64,000 nucleotides of DNA from Pseudobutyrivibrio sp. 49 (GCF_900100545.1 NZ_FNDP01000001.1:1-64000), one strand, 5' to 3'. Counted from the stretch's first letter, positions 45,645-54,806 are shown. Translations and numbers: made by a program. Notes: generated by a model from the sequence alone, not told the origin.

Positions 45645-46931
45645 ATGGAGTTGATGGGAATCGGCATAGATATGCTGTCCATCCTAATTACATTTGTTAT
45701 TCTTGTGGGTGTTCTATTAGGTAAAAGAAACTCGATGAATGAATATTTCCCGATTCTTTTACTTATGAACGCCCTGGTTCTGCTTGCGGATATGGGAACA
45801 CTGGTATTTGCAAATGACGTTGATAATTTAAACTTACTTCGTATTTCCGTTATCCTGCAGGGCTCTCTTACATATGTAAGTATTTCAGGATTTAATCTTT
45901 ACGTTGATAAGCTTATTACAAGGAAGCGTGGGAAGAGACCAGCCTTTAGGGCGGTTCCGTTTGCTATCTGTGTGATAATGATTCTGTTTTGGATTACATC
46001 TTTGATTCACGGGTATGCCTTCAAGGTTTCCCGGGAAGGAGAATACAGTCAGGGACAGCTGTTTTTCTTTGTTGTGCTCATTGGCTGCATCCTTGTGATT
46101 TTCATTTTCTTTAGAATTATATACAACCAGATAAATGGAGTTTTGGATGCAAATGTGTGTATAGCCTTATACATATTTATCATCATTCCATTTGTAGTTC
46201 TGTTCCCAGCTTTAATGTGTGAGTGCCTGTCCATGCTTTATGGTGCTATCACCGTAAGCTATCTGATTATGTTCATAGCAATCCATGTTACAAGAGAGCA
46301 GACTGTTGTGGAAAAGAAAATGGATGACACAATTATGCAGACAGATTTGATTATCTCTGAGCTGCAGCCTCATTTTATTTTCAATTCTCTTACAAACATA
46401 AAATATCTGATTAAGAAAAATCCTGAGCTTGCCATAGATGCCATGGATAAGTTTACCAAGTACTTAAGAAGAAATCTGGATACCATAACAGACCAGGATT
46501 TGATCACCTTTGAGGAGGAGCTGGAGCACACCAGGACTTACTTGTGGTTGGAGCAGCTGAGATTTGGTGACTTGAAAATAGAATATAGTATTGATGAGGA
46601 TCAGTTCCTTATTCCTCCATTGTCACTACAGCCTGTAGTTGAAAATGCTGTTCGACACGGTGTTACCAAGAAGGTTGGTGGTGGAACAATCAAAATCTAC
46701 GTGCGAGATATGGAAGATTGTTATAAAATTACAGTAAAGGATGACGGAATAGGTTTTGATGCGAAACAGCTTGACGAAGAAATAGCAAATGCAGGTATAC
46801 ATGATATAAGAAAGCGTTTGTACGAGATGAATAAATCAAAGCTTTCTATAGCAAGTACAGAAGGAGTTGGCACTACAGTTACATATCTTATCATGAAGGA
46901 GGACACTGGGGATGATTCTGTTCAAGGATGA
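45645..46931 (+). CDS. Sensor histidine kinase, LytS/YesM-type (kinase 2)
   Basis: A 428-residue membrane kinase with about seven N-terminal helices (1-205). The box SELQPHFIFNSLTNIKYL carries the phosphoacceptor His243. The ATPase motifs are VVENAVRHGVTKK (N-box), VKDDGIGFD (G1) and GIHDIRKRL (G2). Layout and boxes parallel kinase 1 at 29544. No second response regulator accompanies it, so it probably acts on the single regulator at 30859 or on a distant one. It lies 4 bp after the sortase fusion and its last 20 bases overlap the next gene, the same overlap length as kinase 1 with its regulator. Confidence 0.87.
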   Translation: MELMGIGIDMLSILITFVILVGVLLGKRNSMNEYFPILLLMNALVLLADMGTLVFANDVDNLNLLRISVILQGSLTYVSISGFNLYVDKLITRKRGKRPAFRAVPFAICVIMILFWITSLIHGYAFKVSREGEYSQGQLFFFVVLIGCILVIFIFFRIIYNQINGVLDANVCIALYIFIIIPFVVLFPALMCECLSMLYGAITVSYLIMFIAIHVTREQTVVEKKMDDTIMQTDLIISELQPHFIFNSLTNIKYLIKKNPELAIDAMDKFTKYLRRNLDTITDQDLITFEEELEHTRTYLWLEQLRFGDLKIEYSIDEDQFLIPPLSLQPVVENAVRHGVTKKVGGGTIKIYVRDMEDCYKITVKDDGIGFDAKQLDEEIANAGIHDIRKRLYEMNKSKLSIASTEGVGTTVTYLIMKEDTGDDSVQG

Positions 46932-47697
46932 GACACAAGAAGTAGAGGAAGCCATTGCTGAGGTTGTAAGGGAAGTTAAGGCTGAAGAAGCAGAGGAAAA
47001 GCTAGATGAAAAGCTAGAGGAAGAGCCAGAGGAAAAGCTAGATGAAAAGCTAGAGGAAGAGCTAGATGAAAAGCTAGAGGAAGAGCCAGAGGAGAAGGCT
47101 GAGGAACCTGTAGAAGCTGAGAAGCCACAGGAAGAAAAAGAGGAGCCAAAGAAATCAGATAGTCTTGAGACTGAGGTGGATTCTCTTTTAGATGAGCTTA
47201 ATGAGATAGAAAAGCAGCTTGGTATGAAGCAGGAATTTGAAGATATAGAGTTTCCTACTCTTAAGCCAATAATTCTTCCTCCTATTAAATATCCAGAGCC
47301 AGCACCTGTTATTACAAGGGCCGATTTTGCAAAGCTTGATGATGAACAGTTTAATCTGCTTATGAAAAAGCTTAATAATGTTGAGCATATGGAAGCTGAG
47401 ATTAAGGCGATGAAGGAGATTATCGACGAAAGACTGAGCCTTGATTTTAGAGCCATGTATGACAACATCATGGAAAAGACTAATATTGAAGCCATAAAAG
47501 TATATAGAAATGTTCAGGCCGTGGTTATAGAAGAAAATGCCAAGCAGAATCAGGCATTGTTCGGACTTGACAGTAAATCAGATTCACTTAGAAAGCGAAT
47601 GAACAACGTGCTTATCTTTGCAACAGTTTCATTCGTAGTTTCAGTGCTGGTTATGCTTATAACCATTTTACCTGCCTTTGGAATTAAACTGTTTTAG
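46912..47697 (+). CDS. Tail-anchored coiled-coil protein with acidic LDEKLEEE repeats
   Basis: A 261-residue protein. Residues 25-85 are tandem EEKLDEKLEEEPEEK-type repeats, nearly identical in DNA, so the repeat number could vary. A helical region follows (SLETEVDSLLDELNEIEKQL and further heptads to about 225). A C-terminal membrane helix (VLIFATVSFVVSVLVMLITIL, about 233-255) has a short tail. There is no signal peptide, so the repeats should be cytoplasmic. Its domain plan mirrors the 28841 protein, and each neighbours a LytS-type kinase, which suggests a shared accessory role in kinase function or septal placement. Function unknown. Confidence 0.72.
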   Translation: MILFKDETQEVEEAIAEVVREVKAEEAEEKLDEKLEEEPEEKLDEKLEEELDEKLEEEPEEKAEEPVEAEKPQEEKEEPKKSDSLETEVDSLLDELNEIEKQLGMKQEFEDIEFPTLKPIILPPIKYPEPAPVITRADFAKLDDEQFNLLMKKLNNVEHMEAEIKAMKEIIDERLSLDFRAMYDNIMEKTNIEAIKVYRNVQAVVIEENAKQNQALFGLDSKSDSLRKRMNNVLIFATVSFVVSVLVMLITILPAFGIKLF

Positions 47698-47705
47698 AGG
47701 TGACC

Positions 47706-49283
47706 ATGGAGGACAAAAAAACAATAACCATTGCTATTGCACTGTCAGCAGCAATGGTTTTGATGTTTATTGGGACAATTTTATATGCCAGAGTTCACAG
47801 ACAGCAGCAGGAGCAGGCCGAAGCCGAAGTCAAACAGGATACAGAGGCCGAGGATGGGGAAGATGAATTTCCAAGGCTGAATCCAGACTTTGAGTACCTG
47901 CCTATTGATGTGACAAACATGGTGGTAAGAGTGGATGATGTGGATATGGATGCGGAGGATTCTGCCATTCACGATGTAGAAGTGGAAAACACATATATCA
48001 ACACCACACCTTTGTTACCAAGTATTATGAATGAGCGTGAGAAGGTGCTGAGGGAGTATGTAGATATAAGTGCCTTCCCTGACAGCTACATTCTTAACGA
48101 AAAGAAATCTATTTCTATTAATGATTCAACTGTGTCAGTGCCAAAGGAGGTTTATCTTTATAATGTGGGAATAGATAAATCTTCAAAGGCCACTGTAAGT
48201 GTCACGGTGGAGGATGATGAAAAGATAATCAGGACCTTAGGCTGGACCAGTACAAAGCCAGAGGTAGTTCAGCTTTCCACCACCTCCGGAGAGACAGTGG
48301 ATATTGAGTATGTTGGTCAGAAATTTTCTGGCAAGGTACCGGTATCTATTATTGTGACCTATGAGACCTCTAAAGGAAACACAGCCACCAGAGAGATAAC
48401 CTTTAACGTGTTTGTGGAGGATGTTTCCTACGGCGACGATCAGCTGAAGGACAAGGCTGGTAATGAGCTGTTTCTTGATAAGGCAGGCAAGAATGCTGCC
48501 TACGTATCGGATTTTGCAGGAAATGAATATTTCTATGGAGAGATTAAAACCACCGGTTGGCAGACAATCGACGGTGCCACATATTATTTCAACGGGGATT
48601 CACTTCCAGTAAAGGGAAATCAGATTATTGGAGGTTTGCCTTACGATTTTGGTGATGATGGAATTCTTTCCTATGCAGTTGGAGACATGGGTATCGATGT
48701 TTCCAAGTGGCAGAAGGATATAGACTGGCAGCTGGTTGCTGCTTCTGGTATTGACTTTGCCATAATAAGATGTGGCTTCAGAGGTTCTATCTCAGGACAG
48801 CTTGTAGAAGATCCATATTTCAGACAAAACATGAGAGGGGCATTGGACAATGGTATAAAGGTAGGCGTGTATTTTTTTACTCAGGCAATCACTGAGCAGG
48901 AGGCTATTGAAGAGGCATCAATGGCAGTGGCAATGTGCAGGGAGTATGAAATCACCCTTCCAATCTATATAGATTCGGAAAATGCTGTTAGAGGCCGAGC
49001 CAACGGTCTTGACAGAGCTACAAGAACAAGATGTCTACAGGCATTTTGTGAAACCATCAATAACAGTGGCTACAGAGGAGGAGTATACGCCAGCAAGAAC
49101 TGGTTTTATGACAAGCTGTATGCTGAGAGTCTGGAGCAGTATAGTATCTGGGTAGCCCAGTACAACACAGAATGCAACTACACTGGTAAGACAGATTACT
49201 GGCAGTATTCGTCAAAGGAGACAATAGCTGGTATCACAGGATATGTAGATGTAAATGTAGTAAGACAGTCTGGTAGGAAATAA
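47706..49283 (+). CDS. Membrane-anchored GH25 lysozyme-type muramidase
   Basis: A 525-residue protein. The N-terminal helix (TITIAIALSAAMVLMFIGTIL) lacks a lipobox. An acidic linker is followed by a bacterial Ig-like domain (about 135-245, TVSVTVEDDEKIIRTLGWTS). A short WQTIDGATYYFNG repeat, similar to choline-binding-type or cell-wall-binding repeats, comes next. The GH25 catalytic domain (about 325-525) has MGIDVSKWQKDIDW, AIIRCGFRG, VGVYFFTQA and the catalytic acid pair in LPIYIDSEN. It cleaves peptidoglycan glycan strands, probably opening the wall for pilus passage or anchoring. It is the last gene of the sortase operon. ATG 47706 follows AGAGGTG; GTG 47700 is a weaker alternative. Confidence 0.87.
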   Translation: MEDKKTITIAIALSAAMVLMFIGTILYARVHRQQQEQAEAEVKQDTEAEDGEDEFPRLNPDFEYLPIDVTNMVVRVDDVDMDAEDSAIHDVEVENTYINTTPLLPSIMNEREKVLREYVDISAFPDSYILNEKKSISINDSTVSVPKEVYLYNVGIDKSSKATVSVTVEDDEKIIRTLGWTSTKPEVVQLSTTSGETVDIEYVGQKFSGKVPVSIIVTYETSKGNTATREITFNVFVEDVSYGDDQLKDKAGNELFLDKAGKNAAYVSDFAGNEYFYGEIKTTGWQTIDGATYYFNGDSLPVKGNQIIGGLPYDFGDDGILSYAVGDMGIDVSKWQKDIDWQLVAASGIDFAIIRCGFRGSISGQLVEDPYFRQNMRGALDNGIKVGVYFFTQAITEQEAIEEASMAVAMCREYEITLPIYIDSENAVRGRANGLDRATRTRCLQAFCETINNSGYRGGVYASKNWFYDKLYAESLEQYSIWVAQYNTECNYTGKTDYWQYSSKETIAGITGYVDVNVVRQSGRK

Positions 49284-49305
49284 ATAGTTGAAAGGTTTGA
49301 ATTAC

Positions 49306-49340
49306 AAGGCCGGATGAGCTTTTTCATCCGGTCTTTTTTT
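49306..49340 (+). terminator. Intrinsic terminator of the sortase operon
   Basis: GGCCGGATGA pairs with TCATCCGGTC around GCTTTT, followed by seven T. Confidence 0.9.
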
Positions 49341-49396
49341 GATGAAAAAGCCCCATATGGGTTCTGTAGTTACGGAACTCACAATTTATTCAAATT

Positions 49397-49423
49397 TATA
49401 ACACAATATAACCATTGTATAAC
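49397..49423 (+). promoter_or_regulatory. Three phased TATAAC repeats upstream of the 49563 gene
   Basis: TATAAC occurs at 49397, 49407 and 49418, spaced 10 and 11 bp, on one helical face. It resembles a degenerate form of the TGTAAC repeats but lacks the exact -10 spacing of sites 1-4. The first repeat reads TATAACACAA, also found at 20542. The rest of 49341-49562 is AT-rich. Confidence 0.45.
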
Positions 49424-49562
49424 GTTATAATTTAATTATTAAAATGTTTGTGATATGTTTACTGTAACTTAATAACACAATCGTTGAATTGTCAGAAATT
49501 TAATTAGTGTATTTGAATATAGGTATTGAGATGTTGAAGTAGTTAGGATCGGAGGTATTAAT

Positions 49563-52500
49563 ATGAAGTGGGAAAATATTAGTACTAAACAGCTTATAAC
49601 ATGTACCGGAATTGCTTTTGTCAGAAGCACTAAGAAAATGATTGAAAGGAACAGAGTTGCCTATCGTACCACAGCAATAGTTATGGTATTTGCCATGGTA
49701 TTTACTATGGGGTTCGGAACACCTTTGGCTATAGCTGCAAATGGTGGTGCTGATAGTGTAATTACAAATATCGAGTCTCTCGGTAATGATGTGGCCGTAC
49801 AGCATCTTCCTGTTGGAGCGTCAGAAAGCGACATTATCTTTCCTGATACATTAAACGCTACCTTGGAGACATACAAGGAAGTATTGGTTGAGGTTATTCC
49901 AGAGGTAGAAGAAAAAGAAGAAGTACCTGAGGAAGATGAAGAAGAGACAGAGGAAGTAACAGAGGAAGAATCTACTGATAATATCCAGGAGGTTACTGAA
50001 GCTGAGGAGATTTCAGAAACAGATACAGAGTCACAGGAATCAGTGGCACCTGTAGCCGAGTCTGCAGATGATGTTGTAACAGAAGAGCCTGTAGTGGAGA
50101 CTCCAGAAGCTATAGAGGCACCAACAGTTGCAGAAGCTCCAGTAGTTAATGAAACACCAGTAGTTACAGAGGCTCCAGCTGAAGCAGCACCAGTTGAGAG
50201 TGCACCAGTGATTGAGTCAGCTCCAGTATCAGAACCTGTTTCTGAGCCAGAGCCAGCTGATCCTGTAGCATTTATTATAGATACATTATTCCCAGCTATT
50301 ACTGTAAAGGCAGCAGAGGCAGGAGTATTTGCAGAGGTGGTAGCTGCAACAGCAGAGGCTGTCACAGGAGAATCAGTACCAGAGGAAGAACCAGTGGAGG
50401 TTCAGCCAACATATGTAGTAGAGACAATTACTACTTCAGCAGAGATTACTCTTGCTGATATAACCTGGTCCCTTGACCCAAGCTTAAGTACAGCACCAGC
50501 TTTCGATTCAAATATCCAGGGTGCTAATTATGTATATAGAGCGAACATATCTTCAGGCTATGCCATCAATTCATCAATTCCTACAATCACTGTAATTATT
50601 GGTGAGTTAGTAGAAGAGAAGGGATTTGAGCAGAGCACAGTTGTAGACGGTGTGGTTATCACAGTTAAGGCAGATAAGGGTGTGTTCCCTGAGGGAGCAT
50701 CTTTATTTGCAAGACGAGCTACAGCAGAGGAAACAGAGGTTGCAGAGGAAGCAGTAGAGAACGAAAGAGAATCAGACAACGTAGCAGCTTCATATACTTT
50801 TGATATAAAGGTTCTTGATGCAGCAGGAAATGAAATTCAGCCTGACACCACAAAGGGAACAGTAAAGGTTTCATTTACTCTTGAGGAAGCAAAGAACGAA
50901 GCGCTTGAAGCAGATGTTTATCATATTACTGATGCCAACCCACAGGCACCAGTAGCTGAAAAGCTTGAGACAGAAAGCAATATTGCAACAGTAGAAGCAG
51001 AAACAACAGGATTCTCATTCTACACAGTAGAATTTACATATAATGGATTACAGTATGTGCTTGAAGGTGACACAAGCGTTTATTTAAAGGATATTCTTGC
51101 TACCTTAGGGATTTACGGAGAGATAACAGAAGCATACAGTAGTGCACCTGAATTATTTAATGTAGTTTACTTAAGAAATGATTGGATAGTAAACTCAGTA
51201 AATCCATTTTCATCCTTAGAAAAGCTTACAACTGTTGTTGATGGAACAACTTATGAGATAGAAGTAACTGATGCACAAAATGGTGTTGATAGTCCTATCC
51301 AGCCTGATTCAGATAAGACTGGAAAGAGCGCAAGTGATTTAGTTAAGTCTGTACTGAGTGATGGTGTTACAGCAGAGAATGCAGCTAAGACTGGTGCTGT
51401 GTATGGATTTACAAATGGCTCAGATCAGGTTGGTATTGAATCTGGAATAATTCTAGATACCAGTTATATGGCTTCAACTAATCATGATTACGATTTGGAA
51501 AAGCTGGTTACACAGTTAGGCTATAGCTATGGCGGCCATACATCAACATTGGAATTTACTATGATTGCATCTGGTAATTTGTTGAATTTCAATTACGTTT
51601 TTGCATCCAGTGAATTTGATCAGTCATCATGCTTTAATGATGCATTTGGTTTATTTGTTAGTGTAAATGATGGTCCTTATGAAAATATAGCAAAAATAAA
51701 GAGAAGTGATAATTCACTACATGATGTCACCATCGTAAATTTGAGAGCAGGATTAGGTGGTCATGAGATGTGGGATGGAGAAGGTACAGATCTTTCAGAA
51801 GCTCATTCTCTTTTCATCAACAAGCCTGTAGGAGTAGCTACTGATGTTAGCATAAAAGGAGTCTCTTTAGTATTCAATGCCCAAAAAGAGGTTAATACAG
51901 GAGATAAAGTAAAAGTAAAATTTGCTATATGTGATTGTAGTGACAGCAGCTATGATTCATTTGTATTCATCGAAGGTGGTTCTCTTAGCTTTGATGCACC
52001 AAATTCAAATGTTGATTACTTCGAAGAGGTACTTAAGGGATTCACTCCTGGAGTAACATACGAGATTACCTGTGATGATGAAGTATACACTTTTATAGCA
52101 TCAGACTATGGAACAATTAAGATCTTTGGAAAGGACAAAAACGATAAAGAGTACGACTTCTATGGCAAGACTTTATCAATAGTACAAAAGGGTGATGGAG
52201 AAACAGGCGATTCTGAAGCACAGGAATTATCTATTTCAGAAAGACCAACCTTCACAGATCCATTTGATGGTTTTGATTTAAATCAGGATGCAGACAGACC
52301 ATCAGAAGGTAATTCAAATCCTATATACACAACTAAAGATTCAATCACAATTACTCTCGATAAAGATGACAAAGAAAAAATGGGTCAGGTGTATCGTATT
52401 TACGATAATGAGAAAAAAGAGATTGAAGGACAGGATTGGAAGCAGCCAGAGCCAGATGGAACAATTACATTCGATAATTTGCAGGAGTATACAGAATATA

Positions 52501-54284
52501 TTCTCAGATATAGAAGACCTGCAACAAAGAAGGTTCCTGCATCTAAGATTTCAGATGGTATTAGTATAACAACTGGTGAAACTGTAGAGGTTACAGTTTC
52601 AAATACAATTGATAAAGATTACGACGGCAAACCTGTTGATTTCGATATCACTACTAATCCAACAGATGCTACCATCTCATATAGCACAGATATAGATGGC
52701 GAATTTAGCAGCACAATGCCAGTAATCAAGGATGCCGGTGAATACACAATTTACTACAAGGCAACAAAGACTGATTGTACTACAACATATGGCAACTTCA
52801 CCGTAACAATCGATAAAGGTGTTCATGAGGATGTGGAGCTTACAACAAATACAAATGTTCCAGTTAAAACTACAGAGGAAGCAAACATTGATTTAACAAA
52901 ATATGTAGAGGATGGAGCTAAGTTAATAGACTACCAGATAGAAGGAGATTTATATGATTACATTGACAATGTTGATTTTATCGATGGTAAGATTGTTTAC
53001 AACATATCAGAAAATGAGAACGGAACAACTGGTGTACTTAAAGCAAAAGTAAGAAGTACAAATTATGAGGATTACACAATCATTATTCCTTTGATTTCAA
53101 AGAGACCTGCTCCAGTATATGTTCCAACATATATTAGTACTGGAACTACTACCTCAGCACCTTCAAGTGCTCCAGCAGTAATGCAGAGGGAAGAGACAAC
53201 TTCTAAAGTGGTTGTAGAGAAAAAGGATGAAAAGGTAGAAGAAAAGAAGGAAGATGAAGAAAAGAAGCCTGAGTATGTACCTGATATAAAGGCAGCTCAG
53301 GAGATAATTCCTGAAATAGTAGAAGAGACAACCAAAGTTACTGCTGAGACTGAAGAGATTACAACAGATGCTGATGATACTCTTGGCAAGGGCAAGATTA
53401 TTGACAAGGGTGACATCTGGGGCGATATGACAGAGGACACCAAGCTCAAGCTTTTGGACAAGCTTGAGGAGAAGGGTGGAGAGGTTGTTAAGACAGCAAA
53501 TCTTATTGACCCTGTAGCATCTGCAAAGGCAGAGCTGAAGGCAGAAGAAAACGAAAGAGATATAGTAGATGACAAGGTTCCTGTAAAGGAAACACCAATC
53601 GCACTTGTTATGGGCGAAGGTGCAGTTGTAGTTACACTTGAGCTTACAGATAATTCAAAGGCTAATGCAGGTCTTGCTGACGCAAAGGCAGTTGCAAAAT
53701 CTATTCTTACAGAAGAACAGTATGCAGCAGTTGCAGCAGGAAGTATTCTTGAAATCAAGGTTGAGCTTACTCCACTTGAGGAAGAAACTATTCCTGAATT
53801 AGACCGTCAGGTTATTGATGATGGCGTGACAGAGTATGCTGAGCAGATACCAAATCTTTCAATGGCAGATTACATCGATATCAGTATGTTCATGAGAATC
53901 GATGACAGTGACTGGAACCAGCTTACAGAAGTTGATCCTATCGATATCGTAATCGATATTCCAGAAAATCATAAGGGATTATCTGATACATACTTCATCA
54001 TGAGAGCACATGAAGGTGTCAGCACACTTCTTGAGGATAAGGACAGCGACCCTGATACAATTACAATCTCTACTGGCCAGTTCTCAACATACGCACTTAT
54101 GTATGATGAGCCACAGGTGGCAGTAAAGGCAGATATCGTATCTACAGCTTCAACATGTAATGTTTGTCATAAGTGTCCAACATTATTTGGAATTTGCTAC
54201 TTTGTATGGCTTGCAATAGTTGCAGCAGCAGGTATTTCATTAGAGCTTTATAAGTCAACAAGAAAGCAGCAGGAAGAGGAATAA
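49563..54284 (+). CDS. Giant surface protein with choice-of-anchor-L-like domain and Cys-motif C-terminal anchor
   Basis: A 1573-residue protein. A basic 38-residue N-region precedes the hydrophobic signal (TTAIVMVFAMVFTMGFG...AIAA). A Glu/Val/Pro/Ala-rich stalk follows (about 100-235), then beta domains. A choice-of-anchor-L-like domain (about 600-815) has SGIILDTSYM, FNYVFASSEFDQSSCFNDAF and SYDSFVFIEGG. A domain pair shared with the 20610 protein (about 828-1012) and a YDGKPV-type Ig domain (about 1008-1085) follow. A Lys/Glu linker leads to a terminal region ending CNVCHKCPTLFGIC just before a membrane helix and a KSTRKQQEEE tail. There is no LPXTG. GGAGG precedes ATG 49563. It is probably a wall-spanning adhesin; function inferred from domains. 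Confidence 0.76.
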   Translation: MKWENISTKQLITCTGIAFVRSTKKMIERNRVAYRTTAIVMVFAMVFTMGFGTPLAIAANGGADSVITNIESLGNDVAVQHLPVGASESDIIFPDTLNATLETYKEVLVEVIPEVEEKEEVPEEDEEETEEVTEEESTDNIQEVTEAEEISETDTESQESVAPVAESADDVVTEEPVVETPEAIEAPTVAEAPVVNETPVVTEAPAEAAPVESAPVIESAPVSEPVSEPEPADPVAFIIDTLFPAITVKAAEAGVFAEVVAATAEAVTGESVPEEEPVEVQPTYVVETITTSAEITLADITWSLDPSLSTAPAFDSNIQGANYVYRANISSGYAINSSIPTITVIIGELVEEKGFEQSTVVDGVVITVKADKGVFPEGASLFARRATAEETEVAEEAVENERESDNVAASYTFDIKVLDAAGNEIQPDTTKGTVKVSFTLEEAKNEALEADVYHITDANPQAPVAEKLETESNIATVEAETTGFSFYTVEFTYNGLQYVLEGDTSVYLKDILATLGIYGEITEAYSSAPELFNVVYLRNDWIVNSVNPFSSLEKLTTVVDGTTYEIEVTDAQNGVDSPIQPDSDKTGKSASDLVKSVLSDGVTAENAAKTGAVYGFTNGSDQVGIESGIILDTSYMASTNHDYDLEKLVTQLGYSYGGHTSTLEFTMIASGNLLNFNYVFASSEFDQSSCFNDAFGLFVSVNDGPYENIAKIKRSDNSLHDVTIVNLRAGLGGHEMWDGEGTDLSEAHSLFINKPVGVATDVSIKGVSLVFNAQKEVNTGDKVKVKFAICDCSDSSYDSFVFIEGGSLSFDAPNSNVDYFEEVLKGFTPGVTYEITCDDEVYTFIASDYGTIKIFGKDKNDKEYDFYGKTLSIVQKGDGETGDSEAQELSISERPTFTDPFDGFDLNQDADRPSEGNSNPIYTTKDSITITLDKDDKEKMGQVYRIYDNEKKEIEGQDWKQPEPDGTITFDNLQEYTEYILRYRRPATKKVPASKISDGISITTGETVEVTVSNTIDKDYDGKPVDFDITTNPTDATISYSTDIDGEFSSTMPVIKDAGEYTIYYKATKTDCTTTYGNFTVTIDKGVHEDVELTTNTNVPVKTTEEANIDLTKYVEDGAKLIDYQIEGDLYDYIDNVDFIDGKIVYNISENENGTTGVLKAKVRSTNYEDYTIIIPLISKRPAPVYVPTYISTGTTTSAPSSAPAVMQREETTSKVVVEKKDEKVEEKKEDEEKKPEYVPDIKAAQEIIPEIVEETTKVTAETEEITTDADDTLGKGKIIDKGDIWGDMTEDTKLKLLDKLEEKGGEVVKTANLIDPVASAKAELKAEENERDIVDDKVPVKETPIALVMGEGAVVVTLELTDNSKANAGLADAKAVAKSILTEEQYAAVAAGSILEIKVELTPLEEETIPELDRQVIDDGVTEYAEQIPNLSMADYIDISMFMRIDDSDWNQLTEVDPIDIVIDIPENHKGLSDTYFIMRAHEGVSTLLEDKDSDPDTITISTGQFSTYALMYDEPQVAVKADIVSTASTCNVCHKCPTLFGICYFVWLAIVAAAGISLELYKSTRKQQEEE

Positions 54285-54325
54285 TAAAAAGATAATTACG
54301 CCTAATACTTCATATTTCAACACCT

Positions 54326-54360
54326 CACAAGGCACCTCCCTACGGGGAGGTGTTCTTGTG
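54326..54360 (+). terminator. Terminator-like hairpin
   Basis: CACCTCCC pairs with GGGAGGTG around TAC, extended by CACAAG/CTTGTG across small bulges. The T-tract is poor on the plus strand, so efficiency is uncertain. Confidence 0.65.
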
Positions 54361-54430
54361 TTAAAAAAGATTGACGGAAGTGGTAAGAGAAACGGGTAAG
54401 AGATAATCTATTTAGTACCTATATGGTGAA

Positions 54431-54800
54431 CAAGCATATAAAAATGGAAGAAAACCAAAAATTATATGCTTGGAGAAGGAGATTATATAGGGATTTAACC
54501 TGTTCAAGCATATAAAAAAGAAAAAAATTGAAAAATTATATGCTTAGAGAAGGAGATTATATAGGGATTTAATCTGTTCAAGCATATAAAAAAGAAAAAA
54601 ATTGAAAAATTATATGCTTAGAGTAGAAGGTTACATAGGAATTAAAACTGTTCAAGCATATAAAAAAGGAAAAAATTGAAAAATTATATGCTTAGAGCAG
54701 AAGGTTACATAGGAATTAAACCTGTTCAAGCATATAAAAATGCAAAAAAAATAGAAAATTATATGCGTGGAGCAAAAATTAAGATTTTTGGGATTTAATA
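54431..54800. repeat. Five tandem 74-bp repeats, each carrying an inverted repeat
   Basis: CAAGCATATAAAAA recurs at 54431, 54505, 54579, 54653 and 54727, a constant period of 74 bp. Within each unit AAGCATATAA is followed about 20 bases later by TTATATGCTT (TTATATGCGT in the last), so each copy can form a hairpin with an A-rich loop. A GAAGGAGATTATATAGGGATTTAA-like tail follows in pieces. No long ORF crosses the array and there are no unique spacers, so it is not CRISPR. It could be a protein-binding array, a set of small hairpin RNAs or a minisatellite. Confidence 0.88.
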
Positions 54801-54806
54801 GCTCCC

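Noticed and set aside
46836-47495. 219-residue Ser-rich ORF on the minus strand
   Set aside because: Antisense image of the acidic LDEKLEEE repeats; poly-Ser arises from GAA/GAG codons read backwards.
49661-50365. Long Ser/Thr/Ala-rich ORF on the minus strand
   Set aside because: Complement of the Glu/Val/Pro/Ala stalk of the 49563 gene; low-complexity shadow without ribosome site or recognisable domain.
54431-54800. CRISPR array
   Set aside because: The 74-bp period is continuous repeat without unique spacers, and no cas genes are present.
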